64,000 nt of DNA from Alphaproteobacteria bacterium (GCA_024279135.1 JAJRRU010000004.1:23386-87385), one strand, 5' to 3'; shown: positions 38,430 to 47,216, numbered from the stretch's first letter. Numbers and translations: made by a program. Notes: a model not told the origin generated them from the sequence alone.

Positions 38430-39376
38430 TGCTCCCTAAGTCGGGGGTTGAGAAGCATGGAACCAAGATCAGCAGCAAGGTTTGCAAAAATATACACCAT
38501 CGAAGCCAGTAATACTGTAGCTTGAACAACGGGTTGATCTTCAACAAGCAAGGCATCGACCAGTTCTCGTCCGAAGCCTGGAAAAGCAAATACTTTTTCC
38601 ACGACAACCATGCCGCTAACCAGAAAATTAATATTCAGGGCGGTGATATGCAGGCTGGGACCAAGCGCATTGGGAAGCGCGTGACGCAGCAACACCCGGT
38701 GTTTAGACATGCCCTTCAATTCCGCCATGCGAATATAATCAGAATCAAATACCTCGATAAGATTGTCGCGTAACATGCGCATTGTATGGGCGGCCATAAC
38801 AATCGCCATGGTCATCACGGGCAGGATTATAGCAATCGCAAACTCGCCCACCGTACTCTCGTCCGTAACGGCCGATATTGCGGGCAATATGGGGAAGGTG
38901 ATGACAAATAGTATGAGCAAAAATGTTGCCAGCAGAAAGGGCGGTATAGAAACGGCAAGCAGATTGATGCTGGAGATCATATGGTCCATCAGCTTGTCAC
39001 GATTGGCAGCGGCGAATACCGCCGGGACCACGGAAAACGGGATGTAAACCAGGAAGGCAACAGTGGCTAAAATCACTGTGTTAAAGATCTTTGGCGCAAG
39101 GACTTCGGTGACTGGACGTCCACTGGTGAGCGATGTGCCAAAATCGCCCGTGACGGCACCGCTAATCCATTTTATATAACGCTCGTGCGCTGGGTCGTTG
39201 AGATGCATGCGTTCCCGCAAGACTTCGAGTGCTTCGGGTGTCGCATCGCGGCCAAGATAACGCGTGGCGGCATCACCCGGGATGATCTCTATGGCAGCAA
39301 AGACCACCACGGATACCATTAATAAAGTCACCATAGCAAATGCCGCCCGGGTTACTAGCAATCTTACAAGGTTCAC
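38426..39376 (-). CDS. ABC transporter permease, DppB/OppB type (second system)
   Basis: This 316-residue protein shows the DppB pattern: VVVFAAIEIIPGDAATRYLG, LNDPAHERYIKWISGAVTGD and FGTSLTSGRPV, then six membrane segments. The EAA loop MAELKGMSKHRVLLRHALPN lies near residues 218-237. It follows the binding protein gene after a 55-bp gap that contains a perfect stem-loop. Confidence 0.9.
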   Translation of the reverse strand: MNLVRLLVTRAAFAMVTLLMVSVVVFAAIEIIPGDAATRYLGRDATPEALEVLRERMHLNDPAHERYIKWISGAVTGDFGTSLTSGRPVTEVLAPKIFNTVILATVAFLVYIPFSVVPAVFAAANRDKLMDHMISSINLLAVSIPPFLLATFLLILFVITFPILPAISAVTDESTVGEFAIAIILPVMTMAIVMAAHTMRMLRDNLIEVFDSDYIRMAELKGMSKHRVLLRHALPNALGPSLHITALNINFLVSGMVVVEKVFAFPGFGRELVDALLVEDQPVVQATVLLASMVYIFANLAADLGSMLLNPRLREQ

Positions 39377-39393
39377 TTTTTTACACCCAGGTT

Positions 39394-39421
39394 ACCGCTT
39401 GCCGTTAATACGGCAAGCGGT
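39394..39421 (-). promoter_or_regulatory. Stem-loop between binding protein and permease genes
   Basis: A perfect 12-bp stem (ACCGCTTGCCGT / ACGGCAAGCGGT) with a 4-base loop lies 10 bases after the binding protein stop. No T-run follows directly on the minus strand, so it more likely protects the upstream mRNA or attenuates than terminates fully. Confidence 0.65.
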
Positions 39422-39431
39422 GGATTGACCA

Positions 39432-40952
39432 TTATTTACATTCTACTTCACGGAAATCGAAATAGAATGCTGTTGTATGAGGCTTGTAACCACTGCAGTT
39501 TGATCTTGATGCGGCGACCTGAGAGTAAAATGCAACGGTGATTGCACCACCTTCTTCGGCAAGCAATTTTTGTGCTTTCTTCCAAGATTCAATCCGCTCA
39601 TTGTCATCAAGTGTGGAATCCGCCTTGTCGAGCAAAGCATCATAATCATCGCGATACCAGTGGGTATCATTCCATTTACTGGCTTTACGATAAGGAGCCG
39701 ACAATGCCGCAGATGGATGTCTGGCCGACCAGCCAGCAACAACGAAAGGCATTTTCATCCAAGTCTCTTTCCAATACGTTGCAGCGGGAACCTGCTTGAG
39801 CTTAACCGTGATACCGGCTTCTGCAGCCATTTGCACATAGGTCTGGGCAATGTTCATATAACCTGCTGAGGCTGGTGCAACGTATAGCTCAATTTCCAGA
39901 CCATCAGGATACCCTGCTTCGGCAAGCAAACGCTTGGCTTTTGGAATATCCTGTTTTGGAATTTCATGTGAAAAGGCTATGTCGCTGGAAGGGGGAATAG
40001 GATTGTCTGCCCCTGGTTCCCCAACGCCCAGAAGGGCACCATCAACCATGGCCTGTCTATCAACAACAGCTTTAAGAGCCTGGCGGACCCGCACATCATC
40101 GAAGGGGGGGTGGTCAATCAACATGGTCAGGTTTCTCGAACTGCCACCTTTTGTTTGCATCAAGGTAATATCTTCATTCTTACTCAGCATTGGCATAAGC
40201 TGAGGGTCAAGTGCTGTCGCGATGTCCACATCACCTGAAATAAGGGCTGCTGCTCGAGTAATAGGTTCAAGAATCGAGGTAAACCGGATGCAATCTGACT
40301 TTGGCAGCCCGGCAGCCCAGTAATTCACATTCCGCTTCACGGTCCAGAACGGGGAACTCTTGTTGAAGTCATCTATGATAAATGGGCCTGTACCAACAGC
40401 ATGACTTTCCATTCCTTCTGTCGTCGCACCTTCCGGTACGATGTAGGCAAAACGGTTCTTCATCATCAGCGGCAACTGTGCCACAGGTTTATCTGTGGTA
40501 AAACGGACTGAATATTTATCGACTGCCTCAATGCCATCTGCATTCAGGAAGGAGAGCTGCTCGCGAGCAGGAGATCCGGTGCTCTCATCCAGTAGTCGTT
40601 TAAATGTATAAACAACGTCAGCGGAATCAAAATCGCTTCCATCATGGAACTTCACACCTTTACGTAGATCAAATGTCCATTGGGTTGCATCAGAATTTGA
40701 TTTCCATGAAGTAGCAAGGCGGGGCACAACTTGAAAACTACTGTTAATATCGACAAGAGCTTCATACAGGGAGACATTAAGACCTGCCCCATCCAGACCC
40801 GTGCTTCGGGCAGGATCCAGGTTCAATTTTTCGCCACTTGCAATATCATGTGCAATGGTCACGCACTCTCCTGCGGCTTTAGCTTGGCTGCCCGATGCTA
40901 TTGTAAAAGCACCTATCGCAGAAAGCGCGATGGTTCGAAACCAGATTTTCAT
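39432..40952 (-). CDS. Dipeptide-type ABC transporter substrate-binding protein (second system)
   Basis: The 506-residue family 5 solute-binding protein has a Sec signal peptide (MKIWFRTIALSAIGAFTIAS, cleavage near SQAKA-AG). Body motifs are PRLATSWKSNSDATQWTFDL, GVKFHDGSDFDSADVVYTFK and GTGPFIIDDFNKSS. Unlike the first system, which uses a Tat leader, this one is exported unfolded. The ligand is not predictable. It heads the second transporter operon with an IclR-type box 120 bp upstream, so import is probably induced together with the catabolic enzymes. Confidence 0.9.
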   Translation of the reverse strand: MKIWFRTIALSAIGAFTIASGSQAKAAGECVTIAHDIASGEKLNLDPARSTGLDGAGLNVSLYEALVDINSSFQVVPRLATSWKSNSDATQWTFDLRKGVKFHDGSDFDSADVVYTFKRLLDESTGSPAREQLSFLNADGIEAVDKYSVRFTTDKPVAQLPLMMKNRFAYIVPEGATTEGMESHAVGTGPFIIDDFNKSSPFWTVKRNVNYWAAGLPKSDCIRFTSILEPITRAAALISGDVDIATALDPQLMPMLSKNEDITLMQTKGGSSRNLTMLIDHPPFDDVRVRQALKAVVDRQAMVDGALLGVGEPGADNPIPPSSDIAFSHEIPKQDIPKAKRLLAEAGYPDGLEIELYVAPASAGYMNIAQTYVQMAAEAGITVKLKQVPAATYWKETWMKMPFVVAGWSARHPSAALSAPYRKASKWNDTHWYRDDYDALLDKADSTLDDNERIESWKKAQKLLAEEGGAITVAFYSQVAASRSNCSGYKPHTTAFYFDFREVECK

Positions 40953-41071
40953 TTTTCGAGTCCTCTCTGTTTTGATAAGTCAGTTCTGCATAAAGAAATA
41001 AAATTCTATGACACAAGAACGATATCGGGAGTTAATCTTCCTGTCAATAAATTCACGGTTATGATAATAAA

Positions 41072-41087
41072 ATTCTCATATAAGAAC
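41072..41087. promoter_or_regulatory. Candidate IclR-family operator (site 9)
   Basis: ATTCTCATATAAGAAC is the cleanest TTCTyATATrAGAA palindrome in the window. It lies 120 bp upstream of the second binding protein gene. Confidence 0.6.
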
Positions 41088-41183
41088 TTTATAAACTCTA
41101 GGTATGCCATCTGAGTTCGGCCGAGTGCGCGACATCAAGAGGGTTGTTGACTGAAAGATTTGCACCGTCACTGTAGTGCCATT

Positions 41184-42326
41184 TTACCCCGGCATTGAGT
41201 GAATTATGGCCGAAATATTATTTATGCCTTCCTCAAGCTTTTCTGCTTCACTCATGTAACCAATGCGGAAAAAATTGTTAAACGCACCTTCGTTGTCATA
41301 AACAATTCCAGGCACGATAGATGTAGCACTTTTCTCTAGCAAAGCTGTTGCAAGCTTTCGAGTATCCATATCATTATGGCATTGAAGGAATGCTGTTGTT
41401 CCAGCTTCAAGCCGAATGGGGCACGTAATCAGTGGTTCGCTCTCCAGCCAACTCTCGATTATTTGCCTATTCTTGACGGCAATGTTTCTTTGCAAGTCCA
41501 TGATGGTGTTGTAATTAGTCATGGCTATCAACCCTATAGATTGATCCAAAATACTCGTGTCGAAGCATATATATTTCCAACGAATCTTCATTTCTTCTAT
41601 CGCTGCTTTGCCACCTGTGATCCAGCCAATTCGAACACCGGGAATACCAACAACCTTTGACAAACTGTTTGTTGCAAGGCCCCTGTCGTATAGATCGGCA
41701 ATCGATGGAAAATGAACCGAGGTATTGCTTTCGATGCCTTTGTAAATCTCGTCACATAGAATCCATATGCCGTGCTTCTCTGCAACCGATACAATACCTT
41801 GCAAGTCTTCCCGGCTCATAATGGAACCACCAGGATTGTTCGGATTGGTCAATACAATCATCTTGGTTTTGTCAGTAATGAGCTTTCTGATCTCGTCAGG
41901 ATCAGGCACAAAGGCATCCTCAACCTTTGTTTTCAAAAACTTTATCCGGGCACTAAATGAGGGTGGGATTGCCATAATGGGCCACCAGGTCGGCGTGACA
42001 ATAATCACCTCATCGCCTGGTTCAAGGAATGTGTAATAAGCCAGGAAATTCGCTTTTCGACAGCCGGCCGTTACCAGAACGGATTGCCAGGAAATGTCTG
42101 ACCCATATATAGCAGCAATGGCATCTCGGAGTTCGCCAGAACCATAACTTGGGCCGTAAGACATGACTTCATCCTGAATCTTTTTTATAAAACTCTCTAC
42201 TCCACCACCAAACTTCAGGATTTCAACATAAGAAAATAACCTGCCCATCGATTGTGAGAGATTCCATCTGACGCCTTTTTTCGACACTGTGGTCCATAGG
42301 TTGGATTGGTTCGCTTCAATCTGCAC
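41184..42326 (-). CDS. Class I/II aminotransferase
   Basis: The 380-residue PLP enzyme has MSYGPSYGSGELRDAIAAIY, VLTNPNNPGGSI (substrate and PLP contact), WILCDEIYKG (Asp to pyridine nitrogen) and ATNSLSKVVGIPGVRIGW with the Schiff-base Lys near residue 224. The start is GTG at 42326 with GGAGG 6 bases upstream. It could make the 2-oxo acid used by the AruI-like decarboxylase, as AruH does in the arginine transaminase route, but the amino donor is not readable. It is divergent from a RidA gene, a common pairing because RidA removes reactive enamines released by PLP enzymes. Confidence 0.85.
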   Translation of the reverse strand: MQIEANQSNLWTTVSKKGVRWNLSQSMGRLFSYVEILKFGGGVESFIKKIQDEVMSYGPSYGSGELRDAIAAIYGSDISWQSVLVTAGCRKANFLAYYTFLEPGDEVIIVTPTWWPIMAIPPSFSARIKFLKTKVEDAFVPDPDEIRKLITDKTKMIVLTNPNNPGGSIMSREDLQGIVSVAEKHGIWILCDEIYKGIESNTSVHFPSIADLYDRGLATNSLSKVVGIPGVRIGWITGGKAAIEEMKIRWKYICFDTSILDQSIGLIAMTNYNTIMDLQRNIAVKNRQIIESWLESEPLITCPIRLEAGTTAFLQCHNDMDTRKLATALLEKSATSIVPGIVYDNEGAFNNFFRIGYMSEAEKLEEGINNISAIIHSMPG

Positions 42327-42517
42327 AATACCCTCCTTGCAAGCACCTCGGACAATTATTCGACCGATTGTTGTTGTCAGTCTTTTTTTCTCTTGTCAAC
42401 GCTCGTTGAATTTGACCTATTACACATATGAAAAATATTATACAGACATATAACAATTGACATCAATGATAATGACGTTGATTGAGCCATTTTACAGACA
42501 AATATAGGAGACAAAAA

Positions 42518-42988
42518 GTGACCGGGATAATAGAGGCACGCATGAAAGAAAAGGGCATCACCCTCCACAAAGCGACCACCCCGATGGCAAATTATCTTCC
42601 CTATACCATAAGTGGGTATTTGGTTTTTGTTTCCGGCCAGGGGCCAGTTGAAAAAGGCGTCATAAAATATATTGGCAAATTAGGACGGGAGTTCTCAACC
42701 AAAGACGGATATCAGGCTGCCAGACTTAGCGCCATGAACCTTCTGGCACAATTGAGCAGTGCCTGTGATGGAGACCTTGACCGTGTCACGAAGGTTTTGA
42801 AAATCAGCGGCTTCGTTAATTCGACAGCAGACTTCCTGGACCAGCCACAAGTTATTAATGGTGCTTCCGATCTCTTGGTCGAGGTGTTTGGCGAACAGGG
42901 TCGCCACGCCAGATTCGCGGTCGGGAACCCGTCTTTGCCAGGCGATGTTGCGGTCGAACTGGATGGTGTTTTTGAAATCCGCGCTTGA
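42518..42988 (+). CDS. RidA/YjgF family imine deaminase-like protein
   Basis: I choose the GTG at 42518 (156 residues) because AGGAG lies 7 bases upstream; the open frame extends 36 bases further without a start signal. Motifs are LVFVSGQGPVEKGVIKYIGK, AARLSAMNLLAQLSSACDGD and the C-terminal RHARFAVGNPSLPGDVAVEL. In active RidA proteins an Arg near the C-terminus (here in HARFAVG) binds the carboxylate of 2-aminoacrylate-type enamines, and a Glu follows in the VExx segment. It is a somewhat long member of the family. It likely hydrolyses imines formed by the aminotransferase, DadA-like or PLP enzymes of the island. Confidence 0.85.
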   Translation: MTGIIEARMKEKGITLHKATTPMANYLPYTISGYLVFVSGQGPVEKGVIKYIGKLGREFSTKDGYQAARLSAMNLLAQLSSACDGDLDRVTKVLKISGFVNSTADFLDQPQVINGASDLLVEVFGEQGRHARFAVGNPSLPGDVAVELDGVFEIRA

Positions 42989-43102
42989 TACGATTGCATC
43001 CGATGTTTCGTTCAAACATTTTCATACCACCTAATCCATTTCAGGTAATTAAAATTTCACAAACCTAATGAGAAGATACATCTATTATTAGGGCGGATCA
43101 GC

Positions 43103-43297
43103 ATGAAGCACCCGGAAGTCACCCATAGAGAAGAACTGAACGGCCGGGAGATCAATGAGATTTCTACTGTTTTTGAGGACGCTCGCAGAAGCAATCGCAT
43201 TGGTATTGATCGTAAGGTGTTTAGAGAGCATTTGAAGGCATTGTCAGAGCAAATTTGCTTGATCGACGAAGGTGTGTCTCGTAGCGTCTGTGTATGA
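43103..43297 (+). CDS. Small hypothetical ORF (64 aa), doubtful
   Basis: The frame starts MKHPEVTHREELNGREINEI after a weak AGGGCGG and has no recognised domain. It ends where the IS6-type remnant starts, so it may be the stump of a longer gene or simply open by chance. Confidence 0.25.
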   Translation: MKHPEVTHREELNGREINEISTVFEDARRSNRIGIDRKVFREHLKALSEQICLIDEGVSRSVCV

Positions 43298-43425
43298 AAA
43301 ACCCATTCCGCTATTTCAAAACTTCGCCCGACGTTGTTCGCTTGGCGGGCATGATGTATGTCCGCTTTCCTCTGTCGCTACGGCAGGTTGAGGATTTTCT
43401 CCACGAACGCGGCATCGACATTAGC
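43294..43425 (+). pseudogene. IS6-family transposase N-terminal fragment
   Basis: MKNPFRYFKTSPDVVRLAGM then YVRFPLSLRQVEDFLHERGI and DIS parallels the transposase at 27427, then breaks off at about 43425, where unrelated IS3-type sequence begins. Only 44 codons remain. Confidence 0.75.
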
Positions 43426-43488
43426 TGGACCTGTACCGATAAAATGGAGAGTGCCTTCTGTTAAAATATGAATTTACAGGAGGAACAC

Positions 43489-43719
43489 ATGGGTATCAGA
43501 AGAACTGAGGAATTTCGCAACGAAGCTGTTCGAATTGCTTTGACAAGCGGACTATCACAAAATCAAGTCGCGGACGATCTGGGCATTGGCCTATCAACAT
43601 TGGGCAAGTAGATAGCACATCATAATCACACGGATCTGATGTCTGGTCGGCATGATGGCAAAGACAAGGAACGGCCTCGTCTTTGCAAAGAGAATAGAAT
43701 CTTGCGCGATGAGAGGGAC
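43489..43719 (+). pseudogene. IS3-family OrfA remnant with nonsense mutation
   Basis: The frame MGIRRTEEFRNEAVRIALTS runs into TAG at 43609-43611, where the family has Trp (GKW), then continues to RLCKENRILRDERD. At that point a complete IS3 element has replaced the rest. It belongs to a different IS3 group from the inserted element. Confidence 0.7.
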
Positions 43720-43789
43720 TGACCTGCCCCCCGAAACTGAGTCATGACGAAAGAGAGTTCTTCGTTAAACTGCACCAACGGAGGACACT

Positions 43790-44053
43790 ATGAAGAAACG
43801 ATTTACAGAAGAGCAGATCATCAACATTTTGAAGGAACAGGAGGCTGGATCTCCGATCAAGGAGATCATCCGCCGCCACGGTATTGCCGAGCAAACATTT
43901 TACCGTTGGAAGTCGAAGTTTGGTGGTATGGAGGTATCTGACGCCAGACGATTGCGTGAGCTGGAGTCTGAGAATACCAAGCTAAAGAAACTTCTGGCCG
44001 AGACGATGCTGGATAATGCAGCCTTGAAGGATGTTGTTTCACGAAAGTGGTAA
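43790..44053 (+). CDS. IS3-family transposase OrfA
   Basis: The 87-residue protein [20 protein letters not shown] has the helix-turn-helix [20 protein letters not shown] and a leucine-rich C-terminal helix ([19 protein letters not shown]) used for multimerisation. It overlaps orfB by seven bases, the site where programmed frameshifting normally makes the OrfAB transposase. Nothing in it looks broken, but its partner is. Confidence 0.85.
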   Translation: MKKRFTEEQIINILKEQEAGSPIKEIIRRHGIAEQTFYRWKSKFGGMEVSDARRLRELESENTKLKKLLAETMLDNAALKDVVSRKW

Positions 44054-44869
44054 GGCCGACCGTGAAGCGGAACGTAGTTTCGCATATGGTGTCGGCGCAT
44101 GGGTTGTCCCAGCGCCGCGCCTGCCGGTTGGCCAACCTCAATCTATCCACATGGCAATACAAGGCCAGGAAACAGGTATCAACGGATTTACGGGACCGGA
44201 TCATCGAGCTTGCCGCTGAGCGTCGCCGCTTTGGCTATCATCGTTTGTACATCCTGCTGCGCCGTGAGGGCTGGATTGTAAATCACAAGGCAGTCCATCA
44301 GATTTACTGTGAGGAAGGTCTGCAAGTGCGTAAACGCAAGAGGAAACGGATCGCCCCAGCCGAGCGGCAACCGATCATATTGCCTGTGAGCACCAATGAA
44401 AGATGGTCTATGGATTTTGTCTCCGATGGTCTGTCAAACGGCAGGCGTTTCAGAACACTCAACATCGTTGATGACTACAGTCGGGAATGCCCAGTTATCG
44501 AAGTCGATACGTCATTACCGGGCACTCGTGTCGTGCGGGTGCTTGAACGAATGGCGGAGACACGGGGCCTGCCAAAAACCATTGTTGTGGATAACGTTCT
44601 ATATAGCGAAGCTTATCGTAACCACGTCCGGTTGCACTTTATCGAGCCCGGCAAGCCTGTGCAAAACGCATTCGTTGAAAGTTTCAATGGCAAGTTCCGG
44701 GATGAATGCCTCAACGAACACTGGTTCACCAGCATGGCTGATGCCAGGCGAACCATTGAAGAATGGAGGATCGATTACAATACACGCAGACCCCACAGCT
44801 CATTGGGCTATCTGACGCCTTGAGTACGCCCAGAAGAACGACTATCGTGCGGAAGGACTCTCTTTGTAA
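44047..44869 (+). pseudogene. IS3-family transposase OrfB, internally deleted and frameshifted
   Basis: The integrase core has the first Asp ([10 protein letters not shown]), second Asp (IVVDN) and Glu ([14 protein letters not shown]), but only 28 residues separate the second Asp and the Glu instead of the usual 35. The GPEF-type segment after IVVDN is replaced by a short VLYSEAYRN stretch, consistent with a 21-base deletion. Near the end an extra base at about 44821 gives a TGA after YLTP; removing it restores EYAQKNDYRAEGLSL and a stop at 44869. The product is very likely inactive. Confidence 0.8.
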
Positions 44870-44929
44870 ATGACCAGTTCATGGGGGCAGGTCACGCAAG
44901 TTATGCGTTAGCGTCGGGAGACCGTCGAG

Positions 44930-45215
44930 CATATCACTGAGATATTTCCGTTTCGCATTAAAGAAATCAGAACCGATAACGAACACGAATTTTAAGCCAA
45001 GTTTCATTGGCGTGTAGAAGACTTTGGCATCCGCCACGTTTATATCAAACGCGGCACGACGCAACTCAATGAAAAGATTGAACGTTCACATAGATCCGAT
45101 CAGCAAGAATTCGATCAATTATTAAGCGATAAAGGTGACGTCGATCTGGAGGCTAAACTTATTGAGTGTGAACGCTTCTATAACTTCGCCAGGCCTCATG
45201 GTGCACACGATTGTC
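44930..45215 (+). pseudogene. IS481-type transposase C-terminal remnant
   Basis: HITEIFPFRIKEIRTDNEHEF is followed by an in-frame TAA and then FHWRVEDFGIRHVYIKRGT, QLNEKIERSHRSDQQEFDQ and ECERFYNFARPHGAHD, the end of an IS481-type integrase core. The stop replaces the Gln usual after EF. The N-terminal half is missing, cut by the IS3 element on the left. Confidence 0.75.
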
Positions 45216-45459
45216 AACTGGCATCTAAAACTGTCCACCTCCAGGCGTCCAAAAGTGGTCAGTTAGTAAAACCTGCCGATATTTTGGAATCGGCCGATCA
45301 AGATTTTACCGCTGGCGAACGGCCTATCGTAAAGCAACCTGAATGCAAGGTGATAAAAATCAAAAAAATTGCCCCCGCCAATTTGTTCTAAATTAACCGC
45401 ACAAACACAACGGCCTGAGAGCCTAATAAATAGGCAAATCCACCCGACCTGCCGCATTA

Positions 45460-46320
45460 TTAATTTGAAAGACGACTACAAGCCGGGCCGATATATGCCC
45501 AAATCGTTTCGACAACAGCTTCAAGAGAAAGACCATCAAGATCAATGGATGCAGCATAAGCTGCCCATTGCATCAACTTTTGTTCATCATTAATGAACTC
45601 GTCTGACAGGCCCACCGGGGCTTTATCAGGTATGGCAGTTCCCCGCCGCTCAAATGTTGCACGGATAGCAGCATCAAGCTCATCTGGCTCTATCGCTTTC
45701 GCGTTGGGAATAGCCCACAGGTCATAATAATCTTTCATGCGCCCATTTGCTAATCCGAGATTTACAATCGCTTGAAATTTTTCGGCAATAACCGTCGCTG
45801 GCGGGTAAGCTCTGATATTAGCTGTCGGCATATCAAGCAGGGACGGATATTCAATTGTGTAACTTGGGTCAGCGACCGCATCGCCAAACCCGATGTCAAT
45901 AGTAATCGGAATCCGCGTAACCCCGATATTGGCAATTGTTTTCAAACGTACACCACCATACTCCTGGCCTTCCCGGATCGGTGCAACCGTAAGCGCGTTA
46001 ACATCGAAAACAAGACCATCGTCAGACTCTATGTTCATAACCTCGGAGAAAATCGTCTTCAGGTGATCCTCTGTCGATTCACCATGACCAAGAAAATCCG
46101 CGTCGCGCGTAAACCTGTTATCGTCAGTCGTCCAAAGTGTAACCAACATTCCACCCTTCAGAACAAAATTGTTTCTGTGCTCTGAGACAGACAAGCGATA
46201 GATAAGGCGTTCGAGTCCATAGGTGACGAGGACCACATCGAACACTCGCCCCTCTTCCCGTGAGAGATTAAGCAACCGCTGGCGAACCGAAGCGGCAACG
46301 TTTTGTGGAGCCTTAGCCAT
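45460..46320 (-). CDS. abiEii: AbiEii-type nucleotidyltransferase toxin
   Basis: The 286-residue protein carries the nucleotidyltransferase motifs of AbiEii/AbiGii toxins: NNFVLKGGMLVTLW near residues 50-63 and RFTRDADFLG near 69-78, with the paired Asp that bind metal. A C-terminal region follows with VIAEKFQAIVNLGLANGRMK and DYYDLWAI. In type IV systems the toxin transfers nucleotides, for some members to tRNA, and blocks growth during phage infection. Its ATG overlaps the stop of the antitoxin gene by eight bases (ATGGCTAA), so the pair is translationally coupled. It appears intact. Confidence 0.85.
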   Translation of the reverse strand: MAKAPQNVAASVRQRLLNLSREEGRVFDVVLVTYGLERLIYRLSVSEHRNNFVLKGGMLVTLWTTDDNRFTRDADFLGHGESTEDHLKTIFSEVMNIESDDGLVFDVNALTVAPIREGQEYGGVRLKTIANIGVTRIPITIDIGFGDAVADPSYTIEYPSLLDMPTANIRAYPPATVIAEKFQAIVNLGLANGRMKDYYDLWAIPNAKAIEPDELDAAIRATFERRGTAIPDKAPVGLSDEFINDEQKLMQWAAYAASIDLDGLSLEAVVETIWAYIGPACSRLSN

Positions 46321-46933
46321 CGTGAGTTATCGCCTCCATATACGGCTGCATTCGCTTCCATGCACCACAATGTTTTGCCATGTCGGCAATCTCGCCAGGG
46401 GATACTTTGCGGCTGGTAATCGCATTACGAAGACATTCAATTGCAACAGACCGATCAAGCAATTTCGGGTTCCTGAAAGCATCTGCCAGCGCCTTTGTCA
46501 CCGAGTAAATGGGAACATCGGTGCCAGCAATCAGATGGTATTCCACGCCATTATTCAGATTTGGCGGTCTGAAGCGAACAATTCGTAGCGGCGGATAACT
46601 AATTTTCGGCTCCCAATCCTTGGCGCCAATGGCCATCCAGATCTTTCGCGGCATTTGATCGGTGAGGCCATGATAAGCGAGTGCCGAAATCATACAGATA
46701 ATACCTTTTGGCACCCGTTTGGAGGCTTCTGCCAACGTCAGATCAGCATTAGCTTCGTTATCAGGAAGTTGATAAAGACCACGTCCAATGCGAGAGACAT
46801 CACCATCCGTGACCGCACGCGAAATCGTCGTCGCGGCAATACCAGCGGCCTGAAGCTCATTGGCACGCGCCAGCGTCCGTTCCTTAAGCAGGAGAATAAG
46901 TCGGTCTTTCTGTGTCAGTTTTTCGCTCATCAT
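46313..46933 (-). CDS. abiEi: AbiEi-type antitoxin / transcriptional repressor
   Basis: The likely start is ATG 46933 (MMSEKLTQKDRLILLLKERT), giving 206 residues. An N-terminal winged helix (RANELQAAGIAATTISRAVT, GLYQLP) is followed by the AbiEi C-terminal domain (GIICMISALAYHGLTDQMPR, RKIWMAIG). AbiEi proteins repress their own operon by binding inverted repeats, and a 9-bp perfect repeat lies directly upstream at 46947-46975. They counteract AbiEii without direct binding. An upstream in-frame extension to 47050 would cross that operator and is unlikely to be translated. Confidence 0.85.
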   Translation of the reverse strand: MMSEKLTQKDRLILLLKERTLARANELQAAGIAATTISRAVTDGDVSRIGRGLYQLPDNEANADLTLAEASKRVPKGIICMISALAYHGLTDQMPRKIWMAIGAKDWEPKISYPPLRIVRFRPPNLNNGVEYHLIAGTDVPIYSVTKALADAFRNPKLLDRSVAIECLRNAITSRKVSPGEIADMAKHCGAWKRMQPYMEAITHDG

Positions 46934-46946
46934 AACTGTTACGTTT

Positions 46947-46975
46947 CCTCGGACAATATCGCTAACTGTCCGAGG
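46947..46975 (-). promoter_or_regulatory. Inverted-repeat operator of the abiE operon
   Basis: CCTCGGACA and TGTCCGAGG form a perfect 9-bp inverted repeat with an 11-base spacer, ending 14 bases before the antitoxin start. Position and form fit AbiEi autorepression. Confidence 0.7.
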
Positions 46976-47216
46976 TTTTGTAACATCCATTATATGAAAA
47001 AACAATGCTTTAAAGTACGCACTTAGACATCTGCATGCAGATGCTTCCATTCCACAGGCACATCGTATATTTATTCAAGGTCCTGCAACATACCTGATAT
47101 GGAGAATTCACAACCTGAAAGGTATTTATTTTGCATAATTACGCTCAAAAATTAACGAGTTTTTGCAATCAATAGATCATTATCGCGCCTCTTTACCCCT
47201 TATACGAGAGGCAAAT

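Larger units (their letters stand above)
43720..44894 (+). mobile_element. IS3-family insertion sequence, near-complete but decayed
   Basis: Terminal inverted repeats begin TGACCTGCCCCC at 43720 and end GGGGGCAGGTCA at 44894 (1175 bp). Two overlapping genes, orfA and orfB, fill the element in the usual -1 arrangement. No target-site duplication is evident: the left flank is an IS3 OrfA remnant and the right flank an IS481-type remnant, so rearrangement followed insertion. Confidence 0.85.

Noticed and set aside
42420..42435. TTACACATATGAAAAA between the aminotransferase and RidA genes as a tenth IclR box
   Set aside because: Only about 10 of 16 positions fit and the arms are not complementary; too weak to count in this AT-rich gap.
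27427..43425. A composite transposon bounded by the two IS6-type remnants
   Set aside because: Both are in the same orientation, but one is only an N-terminal stub and the other has a stop codon; no inverted repeats or target duplications are visible, so mobility cannot be argued.
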